This document shows positions 10,501-18,983 of a stretch of DNA of 64,000 nucleotides, one piece after another. This DNA comes from Hymenobacter sp. YC55 (GTDB lineage: Bacteria; Bacteroidota; Bacteroidia; Cytophagales; Hymenobacteraceae), in the NCBI RefSeq assembly GCF_029433095.1, contig NZ_JARNTX010000003.1, positions 62,001 through 126,000 of the forward strand, written 5' to 3'. Numbering within the stretch: the stretch's first letter is position 1; the number at the start of each line of letters is the position of its first letter. The notes under the pieces were generated by a model, which was given only the letters and a program-made list of their open reading frames with translations, did not search any database and was not told the origin of the DNA. The position numbers and the translations under genes were made by a program.

Positions 10501-10537
10501 CTACCAAGGAGAATACTAGCGTAAACGTTTGTTTCAT
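7523..10537 (-). CDS. Large secreted SBBP-repeat beta-propeller protein with T9SS sorting domain
   Basis: The product (1004 residues) starts at the ATG ending at 10537, where a clear signal peptide follows (MKQTFTLVFSLVATG...SATAQ). Upstream in-frame codons add 44 residues without a signal and are not favoured. From about residue 90 to 910 it consists of some 16-18 imperfect repeats of about 45-60 residues, each with 'VDAAGNVYVTG' and 'DYATLKYSxxGQxxWxxRYNGP' elements. These are SBBP (beta-propeller) repeats. Residues 923-1004 form a T9SS type A C-terminal domain ('FPNPVTDRATLRF ... GVYHCQLSVGG'), so the protein should cross the outer membrane and be attached or released. No enzymatic motif is visible. 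A binding or adhesion role is plausible but unproven. A strong terminator follows it. Confidence 0.92.
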   Translation of the reverse strand: MKQTFTLVFSLVATGLLQLPSATAQTNSPQPRTLPLLPPQMLLPAGARPVVHDLPALSGATASRSIPAGPARPLPAHPRQSATSAARPASTSGPVQEAWVARYNASFDAAVDVVLDAAGNAYVTGYSLGNSGYDYVTVKYTATGQLAWEARYTGTSTGDDVPTTVAVDATGNVYVTGSSRGLDGSYDYATLKYSVSGQQLWATRYDGPVSSDALAATLALGAQGQVVVTGTAYQNAQNGYDYSTLVYDGSNGQIRWEARYGGMVAGGDELPAAAAVDEIGNVYVTGSSYANGQSDYATLKYTSSGQLQWERRYNGPANGYELARDLAVDAAGNVAVTGTSETARSYDYATLRYSPLGEVQWTSRYNGPGDGYDEATALTLDAAGNVLVTGYADAGAENWDYVTFKYAALSGQTLWSARYNGPANGFEEARDVAVDSQGNAYVTGRSYTRDGRSEYTTLKYAAASGQALWASRSPNAAVGDQAAAALAVDAAGNVIVTGYAADSEGQTDYATLVYAGASGQSRWSARYNGPAADEQATDLAVDASGNVYVTGSRTLKYAPSGQLLWSAPGGTALAVDATGDVVVTGSGRTTKYDGRNGQLRWQASFALAGRAFVGVDAAGEVYVAGSPPDLNSSQYVVLKYAGSTGQRVWEARYRGTGFRSGSGVADMAVDAAGNVYVTGSVINGNTSDIATLKFSTTGQQLWVVTYDLIRDVEARGLAVDAAGNVAVTGVNVVGINSAGIVTLKYSPAGETLWQAFFGNSSDMQFRSSDIGMDAIGNVFVTGLFVVTSSQYLTLKYSAAGGQPLWFDLYTRPELSYNAATSLAVDVAGNVIVTGISTGRETNADYTTLQYSPTGQRVWEARYNGPANSYDQATKVVVDAARNVYVTGGSPGLGTGLDYATVKYSPTSVMATQTPRGSVAAELAVFPNPVTDRATLRFRPVRGGSAQVRVYNQLGQLVATLYEGVVQPQKLYELPLNSRSLAAGVYHCQLSVGGQYESIRVVVNP

Positions 10538-11331
10538 AGGTACCTGGAAGAGAACAGATAAGGTAACAGAGCCTATTGGCTTATAAACCGACCGGGGGAG
10601 CAGCAATACTTGCCATTTGCTGTTTCCCTCCCCTCCTGTCGGCAGCCCGAATTTATCAGTAAGAAGCAATAAAAAACTGAAATACTTCTATTATCAATTT
10701 GTTGTATTGCCGTCGCGCTTCCTTGCCAGTGTGCGCTGATCTTACCTGGGTTTTAAAATTCTCTGCGCAAGAGCTTCAACTTTTTCTGGTTGGTCTTTTG
10801 CGCAGAAGTACTCGGCTTATTCGCAACGGCAACGTACTTCCTCGGCATCATTGCTTACTTCTCCCGGCCATTTCCTTTGCGGCCCCCTGCCACTGCGCAG
10901 CCGATACTATTATTACTCTGACGCTGGGATGGCCCGTTTGCCGGACCAGTAAGGCGTAGGCTCGCGCCGTGCAGCATTCAAAGGAAAGTGCTGAAAATCG
11001 CACGTTGCTATGTAACGAAGTGTTCGACGCCTGCCCTTGCACGAAGCGCACGGTAAGCACCTTGCCAACAGGGTAACCTCCCAACGGCGAAACCCCAACC
11101 GTTGGCTCGGTCGGGGTTTCAAGAAGTAAGTCGGCAAGCCCCTGTACTTTCCAGCCATAAAAGGGCGAGCACGAGCGCAACGTATTGCCGTATTGGCAGC
11201 ATCGAGTGATTCAGGATTTCTCTGGAGTTGCATAAGACGGCGCTAGCGGGGGCAATTCGGGCGGTACGCGCCCACGGGCTCGGATAGCCGGAAAGAAAGT
11301 GGCGGTTAGGGCTTAGGCGCAGGTTAGTTGC
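10538..11331. other. Long intergenic region between two leftward genes
   Basis: No supported gene. It contains the upstream region of the SBBP-repeat gene on its left and a pair of overlapping inverted repeats near 11081-11120 (separate entry). Open frames here are short and overlap each other on both strands. Confidence 0.5.
11081..11120. repeat. Two overlapping, mutually exclusive inverted repeats
   Basis: CCAACGG (11081-11087) pairs with CCGTTGG (11099-11105), and GAAACCCC (11089-11096) pairs with GGGGTTTC (11113-11120). The left arm of the second lies in the loop of the first and the reverse, so only one hairpin can form at a time. No T run follows on either strand. Confidence 0.6.
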
Positions 11332-12300
11332 TCAGGGAACTAGGTAAGGGCGGCCACGTTTCCACTGCACTTCTACCCGCGACAGGTACCAGGTCCGGCC
11401 CTGATCGTTGTTGCCTTGGTAGAAGAGGTAGGTGCGGCCGCTAACGGGGTCCTCGAAGATGGCCGGGTGACCCGACTCGCTGCTGTTCCAGCTTCCGGCC
11501 GGGCCGTTGGGCAGCAACGGCTGCGTGGCTAGTCGCTGCCAGCGCAGCCCGTCGCGGCTGCGCGCTACGCCGATTTGTTGCGGCTCGTTGTTATAGGCCC
11601 CGGCGTAAAACAGGTATAAGTACTTGCCCCGCCGCACACACGAAGCGCCTTCCACGCAGTTCTTCTCCCAGGGCAAGCTCGGCACCAAGATGGGCCCCTG
11701 ACCTTGCTGCTGCCAGGCGCTTTGGCCAAAGCTGGTCGTGAGCGGGGCCGTGGCCGCGCCCTGTAACTGCACTTTGTAACTCGGGTCGCGGGTGGCATAG
11801 TACAACCAGTACTGGTCTTTAAAGGCAACCACTTCGGCATCGATGGCGCGGCCCACGGTCCAGGCGCCGGTGGGGCGAAAGATGGGGTTGGACGCATCAC
11901 GGCGAAAGTGCACGCCGTCGGTTGAGACGGCGTGACAGAGCGCATCTTTGGGGCCGTTGCCGTAGGTTTGATAGAACAGATGCACCGTGTCGCCGCGCAC
12001 CAGGGCCCCCGGAGCGCACAGCCCTTTTTGCTCGTAGGAAGCGGCGGGCGTGAGTTCGCCCACCTTTTGCCAATGAATCAGGTCGGTGGAAGCTGCGATG
12101 CCAATGCCCCAGCCGGTAGTCTGGTTTTCGGGAATGGAATAGTAGAGCAGGTACTGATTGTGGAAGCGCACCACGCACGGGTTTTTGGCCACGGGCCGCC
12201 CTAGCCGGGAGGAATCGCTGAAATACATGGCTGGCCGGGGCTGGGCGTGACCCGCGGAAGCAAGGGCCAGGAAAAGCAAGACAAGCTGCAGAATACGCAT
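11332..12300 (-). CDS. Secreted five-bladed beta-propeller glycosidase-like protein (GH43/GH32 superfamily)
   Basis: 322 residues with a signal peptide (MRILQLVLLFLALASAGHA-Q). The body shows the blade pattern of clan GH-F/J arabinanase-like propellers: 'KNPCVVRFHNQYLLYYS', 'DLIHWQKVGEL', 'CAPGALVRGDTVHLFYQTYG', 'DAEVVAFKDQYWLYYATRD', 'VEGASCVRRGKYLYLFYAG' and 'GHPAIFEDPVSGRTYLFYQG'. Acidic residues at blade starts fit the usual catalytic carboxylates, but which ones act cannot be settled by eye. Predicted to cleave a plant or microbial polysaccharide in the periplasm or outside the cell. No transporter or other glycosidase is adjacent. Confidence 0.8.
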   Translation of the reverse strand: MRILQLVLLFLALASAGHAQPRPAMYFSDSSRLGRPVAKNPCVVRFHNQYLLYYSIPENQTTGWGIGIAASTDLIHWQKVGELTPAASYEQKGLCAPGALVRGDTVHLFYQTYGNGPKDALCHAVSTDGVHFRRDASNPIFRPTGAWTVGRAIDAEVVAFKDQYWLYYATRDPSYKVQLQGAATAPLTTSFGQSAWQQQGQGPILVPSLPWEKNCVEGASCVRRGKYLYLFYAGAYNNEPQQIGVARSRDGLRWQRLATQPLLPNGPAGSWNSSESGHPAIFEDPVSGRTYLFYQGNNDQGRTWYLSRVEVQWKRGRPYLVP

Positions 12301-12780
12301 GGCAGGGAACAGGTGGGTGAAAGAGCGAATGGGCTGGCCTAATCCAAGGAGAAAACAACGCGCCGGTTCGAGCGGCAGTTGTTCGCAGCAGGCGCCCCTC
12401 AGAAGCGAATGTTACCTGAAATCGGTGGATTGGTTTTCCCTTTTCGAATGATCAATCTGCTACCGAACGGCGCTAAGACGTACTGATCAGGTGAATTGCC
12501 AAGGAGTAGATGCTGGCGATGGGCCACCGAAACTGAACCATTTACTTTCTCGGTCTCTCCTCCCGATGGTGAAGAAACAAAATCTCGCCGGCATGCTCAT
12601 CACTGAGCTTCTAATGGCGGCTCGATTTTCCTTTTGGAAGTGCTTGCTAAAACGATTTACCTTATCTTAATTATTGGCTTTTTTCGGGTCTCCCCCCGTG
12701 AAGGGGTGTCTAGGTTCTGCCCCGTAGCCTTATTCCTACCTCTTCTAGTCCGGCACTTCTGTTTCTCCTCCTCAAACGCC
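12301..12780. other. Divergent intergenic region
   Basis: Spacer between the leftward glycosidase and the rightward acyltransferase. Codons from 12634 are open in the acyltransferase frame but lack family similarity, so I treat them as leader sequence. No repeat or RNA was recognised. Confidence 0.5.
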
Positions 12781-13878
12781 ATGCTTCAGACAACCCCCAC
12801 GGCTCTGGCTACGCAGACCACTCCTTATTTTGATGTCTTGGATGGCTTGCGCGGCATTGCGGCCATTGCGGTGGTGCTCTTCCACTTCATGGAATTCGCC
12901 GTTCCCGATTACGCGGATAATTTTATTGCCCATGCCTATTTAGCGGTCGACTTCTTTTTCTGCCTTTCCGGCTTTGTCATTGCCAGTGCGTACGACACGC
13001 GCTTGGCGAAAATAGGGATCCGCTCTTTTCTGCAGCGCCGTTTAATTCGCCTCCATCCCCTAGTGCTCATTGGTTCCGTGCTCGGGTGGCTGAGTTTTCG
13101 GTTCGACCCCTTTAGCGACTTGTATAGAGCGTACGCCGATAAAAGCTTCCTGCTCTTTTTGACTTCGTGTTTGCTGATTCCGTACCCGCTCGTGCCCGAA
13201 CGCTACTTCAATCTCTTTCACTTGAATCCGCCTACCTGGTCTTTGTTCTGGGAGTATGTGGCCAATCTGGTGTACGCGCTCGTCTTGGTGCGGGTGCGCC
13301 TGCCCCTACTCGCCTTCTTAACGGGGCTGGCGGCCATCGCCCTCTGCTACGAGGCCCGCACGGCCACTTTCCTTGGGGTGGGCTTTGGTGGGGATACGTT
13401 CGGGGCCGGCGCGATTCGCATGAGCTACTCCTTTCTGATTGGAATCGGGATTTACCGGGCCCGGTGGATACACTACTCCCGCCTTGGGTTTCCAGTGATG
13501 GGGCTGCTGCTGGCTGCGGCCTTCGTTTTGCCTTTCTCCAAGCAAGTGAACTGGCTTACGGATTCGGTGGTCGTGCTTTTCTATTTTCCTTTTCTGGTCG
13601 GGCTGGGCGCCGGGGCGCAGCTTACGACGCGCTATGCCTTGCTTTGCCGCTTTCTAGGAAAACTCTCGTATCCGCTCTATATGGTGCACTACCCCTTCTT
13701 ATGGGTGTTTCTGAGCTACGTAGAAAAATACAAACCTTCTCTGAGTACGTTCGCCTTCCTCATTCCAATCGGTATGTTCTGCTTGCTGCTGCTGGCCTAT
13801 GGCACACTCGTGCTGGTGGACAGTCCGCTGCGGGCCTACTTGAGCAGCAAACTAAGGAGTGGAAAGCCGCTCGAATAA
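12781..13878 (+). CDS. Acyltransferase 3 family membrane protein (OafA/YrhL-like)
   Basis: 365 residues from ATG 12781. Conserved family features begin at once: 'FDVLDGLRGIAAIAVVLFHF', with the conserved Arg and the His that is needed for acyl transfer, then 'YLAVDFFFCLSGFVIASAY' and the 'RRLIRLHP' loop. About ten hydrophobic segments follow. The protein would transfer an acyl group, commonly acetyl, from the cytoplasm to a surface carbohydrate such as O-antigen or exopolysaccharide. No polysaccharide genes flank it, so the substrate is unknown. An upstream start (12634) would add 49 residues without family resemblance. Confidence 0.9.
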   Translation: MLQTTPTALATQTTPYFDVLDGLRGIAAIAVVLFHFMEFAVPDYADNFIAHAYLAVDFFFCLSGFVIASAYDTRLAKIGIRSFLQRRLIRLHPLVLIGSVLGWLSFRFDPFSDLYRAYADKSFLLFLTSCLLIPYPLVPERYFNLFHLNPPTWSLFWEYVANLVYALVLVRVRLPLLAFLTGLAAIALCYEARTATFLGVGFGGDTFGAGAIRMSYSFLIGIGIYRARWIHYSRLGFPVMGLLLAAAFVLPFSKQVNWLTDSVVVLFYFPFLVGLGAGAQLTTRYALLCRFLGKLSYPLYMVHYPFLWVFLSYVEKYKPSLSTFAFLIPIGMFCLLLLAYGTLVLVDSPLRAYLSSKLRSGKPLE

Positions 13879-14352
13879 AGGGATTTGGGGGAGGTTAGCT
13901 ACCTGTAGCCCGAATAGGGTCTTGATATTTTGCTTGCTTTCGTCTATGTTCAACCGCAACCTCATTTTATTGAAAACCAGCCTATTGGGCCTGACGAAGG
14001 CACGCTTTAGTAGGTAGCTTTTTCGTTGTAGAGCTAGCCCCAGGTATTTGGCCGGCGCATAGCTGAGCATTTCCGTTACGACGGCCGCGTTAGCGCCTGA
14101 TGAATAGCCACGGCAGTGGGCAAATTAGCTAAGAAGGGCCCAGGCGTCGGAGTCAATTGATACTCGGGCCGACCAATCGGGCTCATGCCGACTTACTAGA
14201 AAATCAGCGTGAGGTTTTGCGGCCGAGCTAGATCAAGCCAACCAACAGCGAAAAACGCTGCAACTAAGCGGCTCGGTTGCGAAAGTGTCACCACCGCTTT
14301 CTTGCGCCACCGTCGCCGACGCGCTGGGGCTTTTGATTATTTGATAAGCACC
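13879..14352. other. Intergenic stretch
   Basis: No supported gene. A minus-strand frame of 72 codons (13852-14070) overlaps the end of the acyltransferase gene and is not recognisable. Confidence 0.4.
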
Positions 14353-14553
14353 CTAGCGGTGCTGCTGATCGTAATAGTCATTATCGTAATAACGATTACG
14401 CTGGTAACGAATTTTTGATTTAGAAGTAATGCCCCCCAGCCAACCAAGAGCTGCAAGAAGCAAACCCCAGTTGGCAAGATATTGGCCCCAGGTAGGAGCC
14501 CAAGAGCTATGCAGGAAGAAGAATAAAGCACCGAGGACAAGGAATGTACGCAT
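14353..14553 (-). CDS. Small membrane protein of unknown function
   Basis: 66 residues: two hydrophobic segments (FLVLGALFFFLH and YLANWGLLLAALGWLGGI) followed by a positively charged, Tyr/Asn/Asp-rich tail ('RNRYYDNDYYDQQHR'). Composition and topology look like a real small inner-membrane protein, and it stands alone between degraded sequences. No function can be assigned. Confidence 0.55.
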   Translation of the reverse strand: MRTFLVLGALFFFLHSSWAPTWGQYLANWGLLLAALGWLGGITSKSKIRYQRNRYYDNDYYDQQHR

Positions 14554-14880
14554 AAGAGTAATAGTTAGTATGCTTCACAATATAGAACAAGCTATGCCCT
14601 TGCTACGCAAACAGCTTGCCTTTTTGTTGCAGTTTCTACAACATTATTGCACGGCATTTGGCAGATAAACAAGCAGATAGTTTCAAAGTGCAGTATTGAG
14701 GAAGTAGAAAACTTCCTTGTTAGCGATAGTGCCAGCCATCTACGCGCCACCAGTTACTGACTGCGCTACAACACCCAACGGTACACGTTGAGTAGGCTAG
14801 TCTGGTATTGCTATCGTCAGGATGGCCTTGATTTCGGCATCGCTGCCTTCTTGACCCTTTACATGATAGCTGCAAGCCTA

Positions 14881-15106
14881 CCTGCTGCTCGGCCTACTCT
14901 CGTCACTTTTCTCAACCCCACGAGCGCGGCCTTCACCGTACACGGCCCACTCGGCACCCCCGTACTATTTACTCAACCACCTCGGCCACATGGTGCGTAC
15001 TGGCCAGGTTTCGCCCCAACTGCTGGACGTACATACGTTGCCGGTTGGCCTATACTGGCTGCGCGACCTGACGAGTGGCCGTATCACGAAGCTGGTGAAA
15101 GAATAA
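14881..15106 (+). pseudogene. Orphan T9SS C-terminal sorting-domain remnant
   Basis: A first frame reads 'FLNPTSAAFTVHGPLGTPV'. After a frameshift near 14965-14980 it continues as 'LLNHLGHMVRTGQVSPQLLD' and 'LPVGLYWLRDLTSGRITKLV', ending at TAA 15104-15106. This is the order of a type A sorting domain (NPT strand, central 'LGxxVRTG', C-terminal 'LPVGLYxLR...ITKLVKE'). The passenger protein that should precede it is missing, so only the tail of a secreted protein gene is left. Confidence 0.6.
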
Positions 15107-16065
15107 GAGGGCAGCTTGCTCTTTACCACTAGTCTAGACATGTCCTAGTAAGTCAGCAACGCCATACTTTTGAGAGCGTTGATTTCATGGACGACACATT
15201 TGGACGAGCATATGCTTGGAACTCGATAATTAGACGGGTAGCCATAAGCTATTTTTCCTTCCCATATAACGCTCGAATAGTGGGGCGGACAAGACACCGA
15301 GCGCGCTGCACTAACAGCTGGCCTCCTCTCATCCCGGGCACTTCCCTGCTTTGCTCGGGCGCCTAGCCGGCCCATGGTCGTGTCAGAACGCAAAATAGCC
15401 CTTTGTCTAAGACACCCTCACGCGCACGCTCCTTTAAGATGGTCGTTTCTATTTAGTAACGATCACCGGCGGCAAGTTACTAGTGCCGGTCGCGGCCGGG
15501 CAGATGCGCGAAGATACGTTCCAAGGGCAGCAAGTAGAAGGCTGCGATAAAGGCCAGCGCCACTTCTTGACGGTCTCGCTTAATAACCATATCGACAATG
15601 ACATCGAGTGGAGGAGAGGGGCTATGATTCTTTGGCCAACACGCTGAGCTATCGGTGAGAAAGTGAGCTGATTCCGAGCCGCAAGCAGCACAAACGGGTG
15701 GTAACGCTGCTCGATTCGGATCGCTATAGGGAAATATAGTACGACCAGCACTGTGGGCAGACGGTGAAGCGTCGCGGGTTGCGCTACAGCCGCGTCAACC
15801 AAAGAACAAATGGGCCGACCAGGTAGCCGCTGATTCTTAATTAGCTTGCGCACGGGCAGGGAGCCAAGTGAAAAGATGCTACAAGCAGCCGGACCTATAA
15901 CCGGATAAGTAGCCCCGTAATCAAGTGCTTAAGGCGGCGGCACTAAAACAAGTTACTAAAGCGAGCGCACCGGTCCCTTCCCTTGTCGGGTAGCTCCCCA
16001 GCCTCAACGCTAGTGTTGATGGACTCATCGATTCACGCGATTAGTCACCTGCGTGCAAGCGGGGT
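15107..16065. other. Gene-poor stretch of nearly 1 kb
   Basis: No intact gene recognised. A minus-strand frame of 134 codons (15449-15853) has no recognisable motif. On the plus strand, a fragment at about 15450-15600 has a protein-like pattern ('YLVTITGGKLLVPVAAGQMR') without a start or family match. Likely decayed coding DNA. Confidence 0.4.
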
Positions 16066-16473
16066 TTAAGCACCATCGTTATCTAGAACTGCCAGTGCGG
16101 CTAGGCCTTCCTGGTATAGTCCGATAACCCATCCGCCAGGCAGTTGCAGGTGACAATAGCGTAAACCTGAGCATACCTCCTCGGGCCCCGCAACTACGTG
16201 CAGCCCAGCCACCTGGGCCTGTTCTACCGCCAGCTTCAGGTTGGCAACCGGAAAGCTCGCTACTAGGGGGCTGTGCTCAAATAAGTGGGGCGGGTAGCAG
16301 GCGCCGGGGCCGTAGAGTTCGAGCAGGCTGCCACTGGGCAGCTGGCAAGCGGCTAGGCCGGGCTCCTCATGCACTCTCTGTGCCCCAAGGACTGTCGTTA
16401 CGAAGGCTTGAAGGCAGTCCAGGTCAGGACGGCTTCCGTGAAAGGCTAGCTTGTAGGGTATGGAATGAGGCAT
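16066..16473 (-). CDS. VOC (glyoxalase/bleomycin-resistance fold) protein
   Basis: 135 residues with the beta-alpha-beta-beta-beta pattern of vicinal-oxygen-chelate proteins: 'KLAFHGSRPDLDCLQAFVTT', 'ACQLPSGSLLELYGPG', 'PVANLKLAVEQAQVAGLHVV' and 'RYCHLQLPGGWVIGLYQEG'. One His and one Glu are placed where metal ligands would be, but a full set is not evident from one chain; many such proteins dimerise. The substrate is unknown. It is the first of a set of leftward small genes (VOC, Crp/Fnr, DinB, NTF2-like). Confidence 0.75.
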   Translation of the reverse strand: MPHSIPYKLAFHGSRPDLDCLQAFVTTVLGAQRVHEEPGLAACQLPSGSLLELYGPGACYPPHLFEHSPLVASFPVANLKLAVEQAQVAGLHVVAGPEEVCSGLRYCHLQLPGGWVIGLYQEGLAALAVLDNDGA

Positions 16474-16530
16474 GGCTAAAAAGTGAGGGTAGGGCCGCCG
16501 CTGCCAGTAGTAGACTCCTATGGTAGCAGA

Positions 16531-17100
16531 CTACATTTTTCGCCGAACGCGGCTCAGCGTTTCCGTTGTCATGCCCAGGTAAGAAGCGACCATATGCTGG
16601 GGAATACGCAGGGCGAAAGCAGGATATTTTTGCAGAAAATCACGGTATTTTTCCTCGGCTGAGTAGCTGATGGCCGCGTGAATCCGACTTTGCGAAGTCA
16701 AAAAGCTGTTTTGCAGAATCGTGTTGACCACTTCATTGAGCGTGGGTATGCCGTGCAGGAGCTGGTTGAAGTCTTCGTGCTTAATGAGCAGCACCGTTGC
16801 GTCCTCCACCGCGTCGATGTTATAGGTGGAGGGCTGGCCGGAGGTCAGGCTCTGGCGGTCGCCAATCCACCAGTTCTCCACGGCGAAGTTGAGGATGTGC
16901 TCGGCTCCTTTGGCGTCAAGGGTATAGGTACGCAAGCACCCACTGGTCACAAACGCATGGTAAGCCCAAACTTCGCCAGCGCGTAGTAGAAACTGGCGCT
17001 TGGGCAGGCTTTTGAGGACGCTTACGGCCTGGATTTGCTGGATTTCGGCACGGGTAAAAGTTGCCTTACTACCTAGATACTCTTCAAATGCAGCAAACAT
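16531..17100 (-). CDS. Crp/Fnr-family transcriptional regulator
   Basis: 189 residues from the ATG ending at 17100; an upstream start would add 16 residues of no clear value. The N-terminal cyclic-nucleotide-binding-like barrel is typical of Bacteroidota ('LPKRQFLLRAGEVWAYHAFV', 'GCLRTYTLDAKGAEHILNFA', 'WWIGDRQSLTSGQPSTYNID'), with a dimer helix and a short C-terminal winged helix ('VASYLGMTTETLSRVRRK'). Only one cysteine is seen in the sensor half, so an oxygen-sensing Fe-S cluster of classical FNR is unlikely. Three promoters carrying FNR-like boxes lie within 5 kb (18456-18506, 18870-18938, 21986-22054). This regulator is a candidate to bind them, by proximity only. Confidence 0.88.
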   Translation of the reverse strand: MFAAFEEYLGSKATFTRAEIQQIQAVSVLKSLPKRQFLLRAGEVWAYHAFVTSGCLRTYTLDAKGAEHILNFAVENWWIGDRQSLTSGQPSTYNIDAVEDATVLLIKHEDFNQLLHGIPTLNEVVNTILQNSFLTSQSRIHAAISYSAEEKYRDFLQKYPAFALRIPQHMVASYLGMTTETLSRVRRKM

Positions 17101-17368
17101 AGATTCGGAATTGAAACGGGAATGGCGCAAAGTAACGCCTTCTATCACCGTAGTTCCAGGTTTATTTAGCCGCCTGAGTTACCTCTCCATCCACCAAGCC
17201 GTACAGTGTTTGCCCCTTTCCCTAGTGTTTAGTCAGGTGTCGCCGGTGTGGCCGGTCGGCGTTTGTACCTAGCGAAAGATGAAAGCCCACGGCGACTCCC
17301 TACCAGTCGCTTTACCTGCAGAGGGGAGCTAACGCGGGCGCGGCAAAAATGCTTTGGCCGGGGTTGCG

Positions 17369-17848
17369 TTAGCGCTTCACTAAAACCAGCTGACCACCGT
17401 GGTGAAATAAGTGGCCGGTGCGGCTCAGCAACAGGTTGAGCTTGTTGCGGTGCGGCTCGCGGGCAAAGTCCTCGTCGCTGACATAGGCATGCTTCGTAAG
17501 CCAATCGGCCACGGTCAAGGTGGCGAAGCCCGCCCCGAGCTCGGCGTTGACTTGTTGCCAAGCTCCCAGCAACTCCTGGTAGGCGGGATACGTCGAGCCA
17601 TTTTGCTGCGGCGCCAAAAACAGGCTGTCCCACTCCGGGTGCAGCCGTTCGCCTAAACTCAACCCTTCCAGCAGCTTATCGTGCACGGCTACCAAGTGGC
17701 CCAGCAGGTAGCCGACGGTATTACGGTCCGGGGCCACTGGTAGCTGGGCAGCCTCGGCCCCCAGGGTAGTAAATACGGCACTGGTTTGCTGCACTTTGCC
17801 TTCGAATTGATTTACAACCAAGTCGACAATCGTTTTTTCGTGGTTCAT
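17369..17848 (-). CDS. DinB-superfamily four-helix protein
   Basis: 159 residues with a helical DinB/YfiT-like pattern and the metal-binding His set: 'GHLVAVHDKL' in the second helix and 'RTGHLFHHGGQLVLVKR' at the C-terminus. Members act as metal-dependent thiol transferases or proteins of unknown function induced by stress. The start ATG ending at 17848 fits the N-terminal helix 'MNHEKTIVDLVVNQFEGKVQ'. A 15-base stretch just upstream (GTAAGGTAGCCGTAA) also occurs in the dispersed repeat near 35830. Confidence 0.8.
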   Translation of the reverse strand: MNHEKTIVDLVVNQFEGKVQQTSAVFTTLGAEAAQLPVAPDRNTVGYLLGHLVAVHDKLLEGLSLGERLHPEWDSLFLAPQQNGSTYPAYQELLGAWQQVNAELGAGFATLTVADWLTKHAYVSDEDFAREPHRNKLNLLLSRTGHLFHHGGQLVLVKR

Positions 17849-17969
17849 GAGTAAGGTAGCCGTAAGAAGCTACTAATTAGATTTATACCTGATTGTTAGA
17901 ATCGTCGATTAACACAATCGTTCTTTCTATATTTTTAAGGCTAACTGCTAGTGCGTTTGCCGCCGGCTA

Positions 17970-18338
17970 TCAGGTAAACTTCGGATTAACAAACACATAC
18001 AAGGCGGCGATTTGACCCTCTCGCTCGATGATGACATCGAGGCCGGTATAGGCGGGGGCCTCTTTACTCGGGCCCGAACCCCACGCCAGGATGCCGCCGT
18101 TGTGCAGCGCCTGTGCTTCGCCGTGGGGGGTATAGGCGAAGTGCGGATGGGTAGCGCGCAACTCGCCGGCGAATTGGTCGAGCGCCTCCCGGCCCACGAA
18201 GATGCCCGGGGGGACGTAGAGAACGCAGTCTTCCGTATAGAGCTCGGCAATGGCTGCCCGACGGCGAGTGGCATCGCCCTCGCCGAAGACCTCCTGCAGG
18301 TTGCGATAAAGCAGGTCGTTGATGGGGTCAGTTGGCAT
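17970..18338 (-). CDS. SnoaL/NTF2-like protein
   Basis: 122 residues with the cone-shaped NTF2-like pattern: N-terminal helix 'INDLLYRNLQEVFGEGDATR', then 'ELYTEDCVLYVPPGIFVGRE', 'FAYTPHGEAQALHNGGILAW' and C-terminal strands. Such proteins include polyketide cyclases, ketosteroid isomerases and many binding proteins; the active site cannot be identified here. A promoter with an FNR-like box lies on the same strand, with its -7 element about 125 bases upstream of the start codon. Confidence 0.8.
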   Translation of the reverse strand: MPTDPINDLLYRNLQEVFGEGDATRRRAAIAELYTEDCVLYVPPGIFVGREALDQFAGELRATHPHFAYTPHGEAQALHNGGILAWGSGPSKEAPAYTGLDVIIEREGQIAALYVFVNPKFT

Positions 18339-18455
18339 GGTGATGGTTTATAGGTGAGGAATTAAATTATTAAGTAAGCCAGACCAGGGTATCGACAGGT
18401 GTCGACAGGTGTCCGTGAAGCGTTGGTAGCGGGCCCGAATTGGCGAGCCTTACTG

Positions 18456-18506
18456 AAAGCACAAAGGTTCAGCCCGGGGCCGTGCCGAACCTTTGACATT
18501 TATCAA
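18456..18506 (-). promoter_or_regulatory. FNR-like box and -7 element for the leftward SnoaL-like gene
   Basis: Read on the minus strand, TTGAT-N4-GTCAA (plus-strand 18493-18506, TTGAC-ATTT-ATCAA) is followed by an AACCTTTG element whose TTTG occupies 18465-18462. The box centre is 34.5 bases from the first T of TTTG, the same spacing as in the two rightward copies at 18870 and 21986. Predicted transcription start is near 18456, which puts the box about 43 bases upstream. Confidence 0.6.
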
Positions 18507-18869
18507 AAAATAAAAGGGTTTAGCTAGGCAGCGCTGCCCGCGCCCTACAGAGGTGGTCTGGGCTAGACGGACAGAGGCAGCACGTATAGTTCCGGAGCTA
18601 CGCCCCCCCAAAACAGTAAATCCACGCCAGCGAAACGGCTCAGCTACGACGTTGCTTTCCAAGCTGAGCTGCTGCGCTTGGCCTCGCCATGCTTACTACC
18701 GGCCTTCTGCTCTTTACGCGTCCCCCGCTTCGCCGCGTGCAGGCCGCAGTGTTGCCCAAGAGAACTTTCGTAGCCGGGGCTAGCGCTGCCATACCGGCCT
18801 GTACTAAGCAAGACGTGGGGGCGCACTTACCGGAATTTAACTTCTACCTCACGCGCCCCAGGGAGCACG

Positions 18870-18938
18870 TTTTTTGACAAATATCAAAGGAGCGAGAGGG
18901 AGTGGGGCGAGACCTTTGTAGAGGTAGATGAGGCTAGC
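18870..18938 (+). promoter_or_regulatory. Promoter copy 1: FNR-like box with GACCTTTG -7 element, upstream of YceI
   Basis: A 69-base stretch repeated exactly at 21986-22054. It contains TTGAC-AAAT-ATCAA (18874-18887, centre 18880.5), close to the FNR/DNR consensus TTGAT-N4-ATCAA, and GACCTTTG at 18911-18918, close to the Bacteroidota -7 element TANNTTTG. The centre-to-TTTG distance is 34.5 bases, which fits an activator bound about 43 bases before the start point. YceI begins 46 bases after the repeat. Confidence 0.65.
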
Positions 18939-18983
18939 CAATCGGCTGCTTTCTCGCTCGCAAATTCTCCACCCCTTTTTTCA

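Noticed and set aside
15449..15853. Possible transposase remnant on the minus strand
   Set aside because: No DDE or helix-turn-helix pattern and no flanking inverted repeats could be seen.
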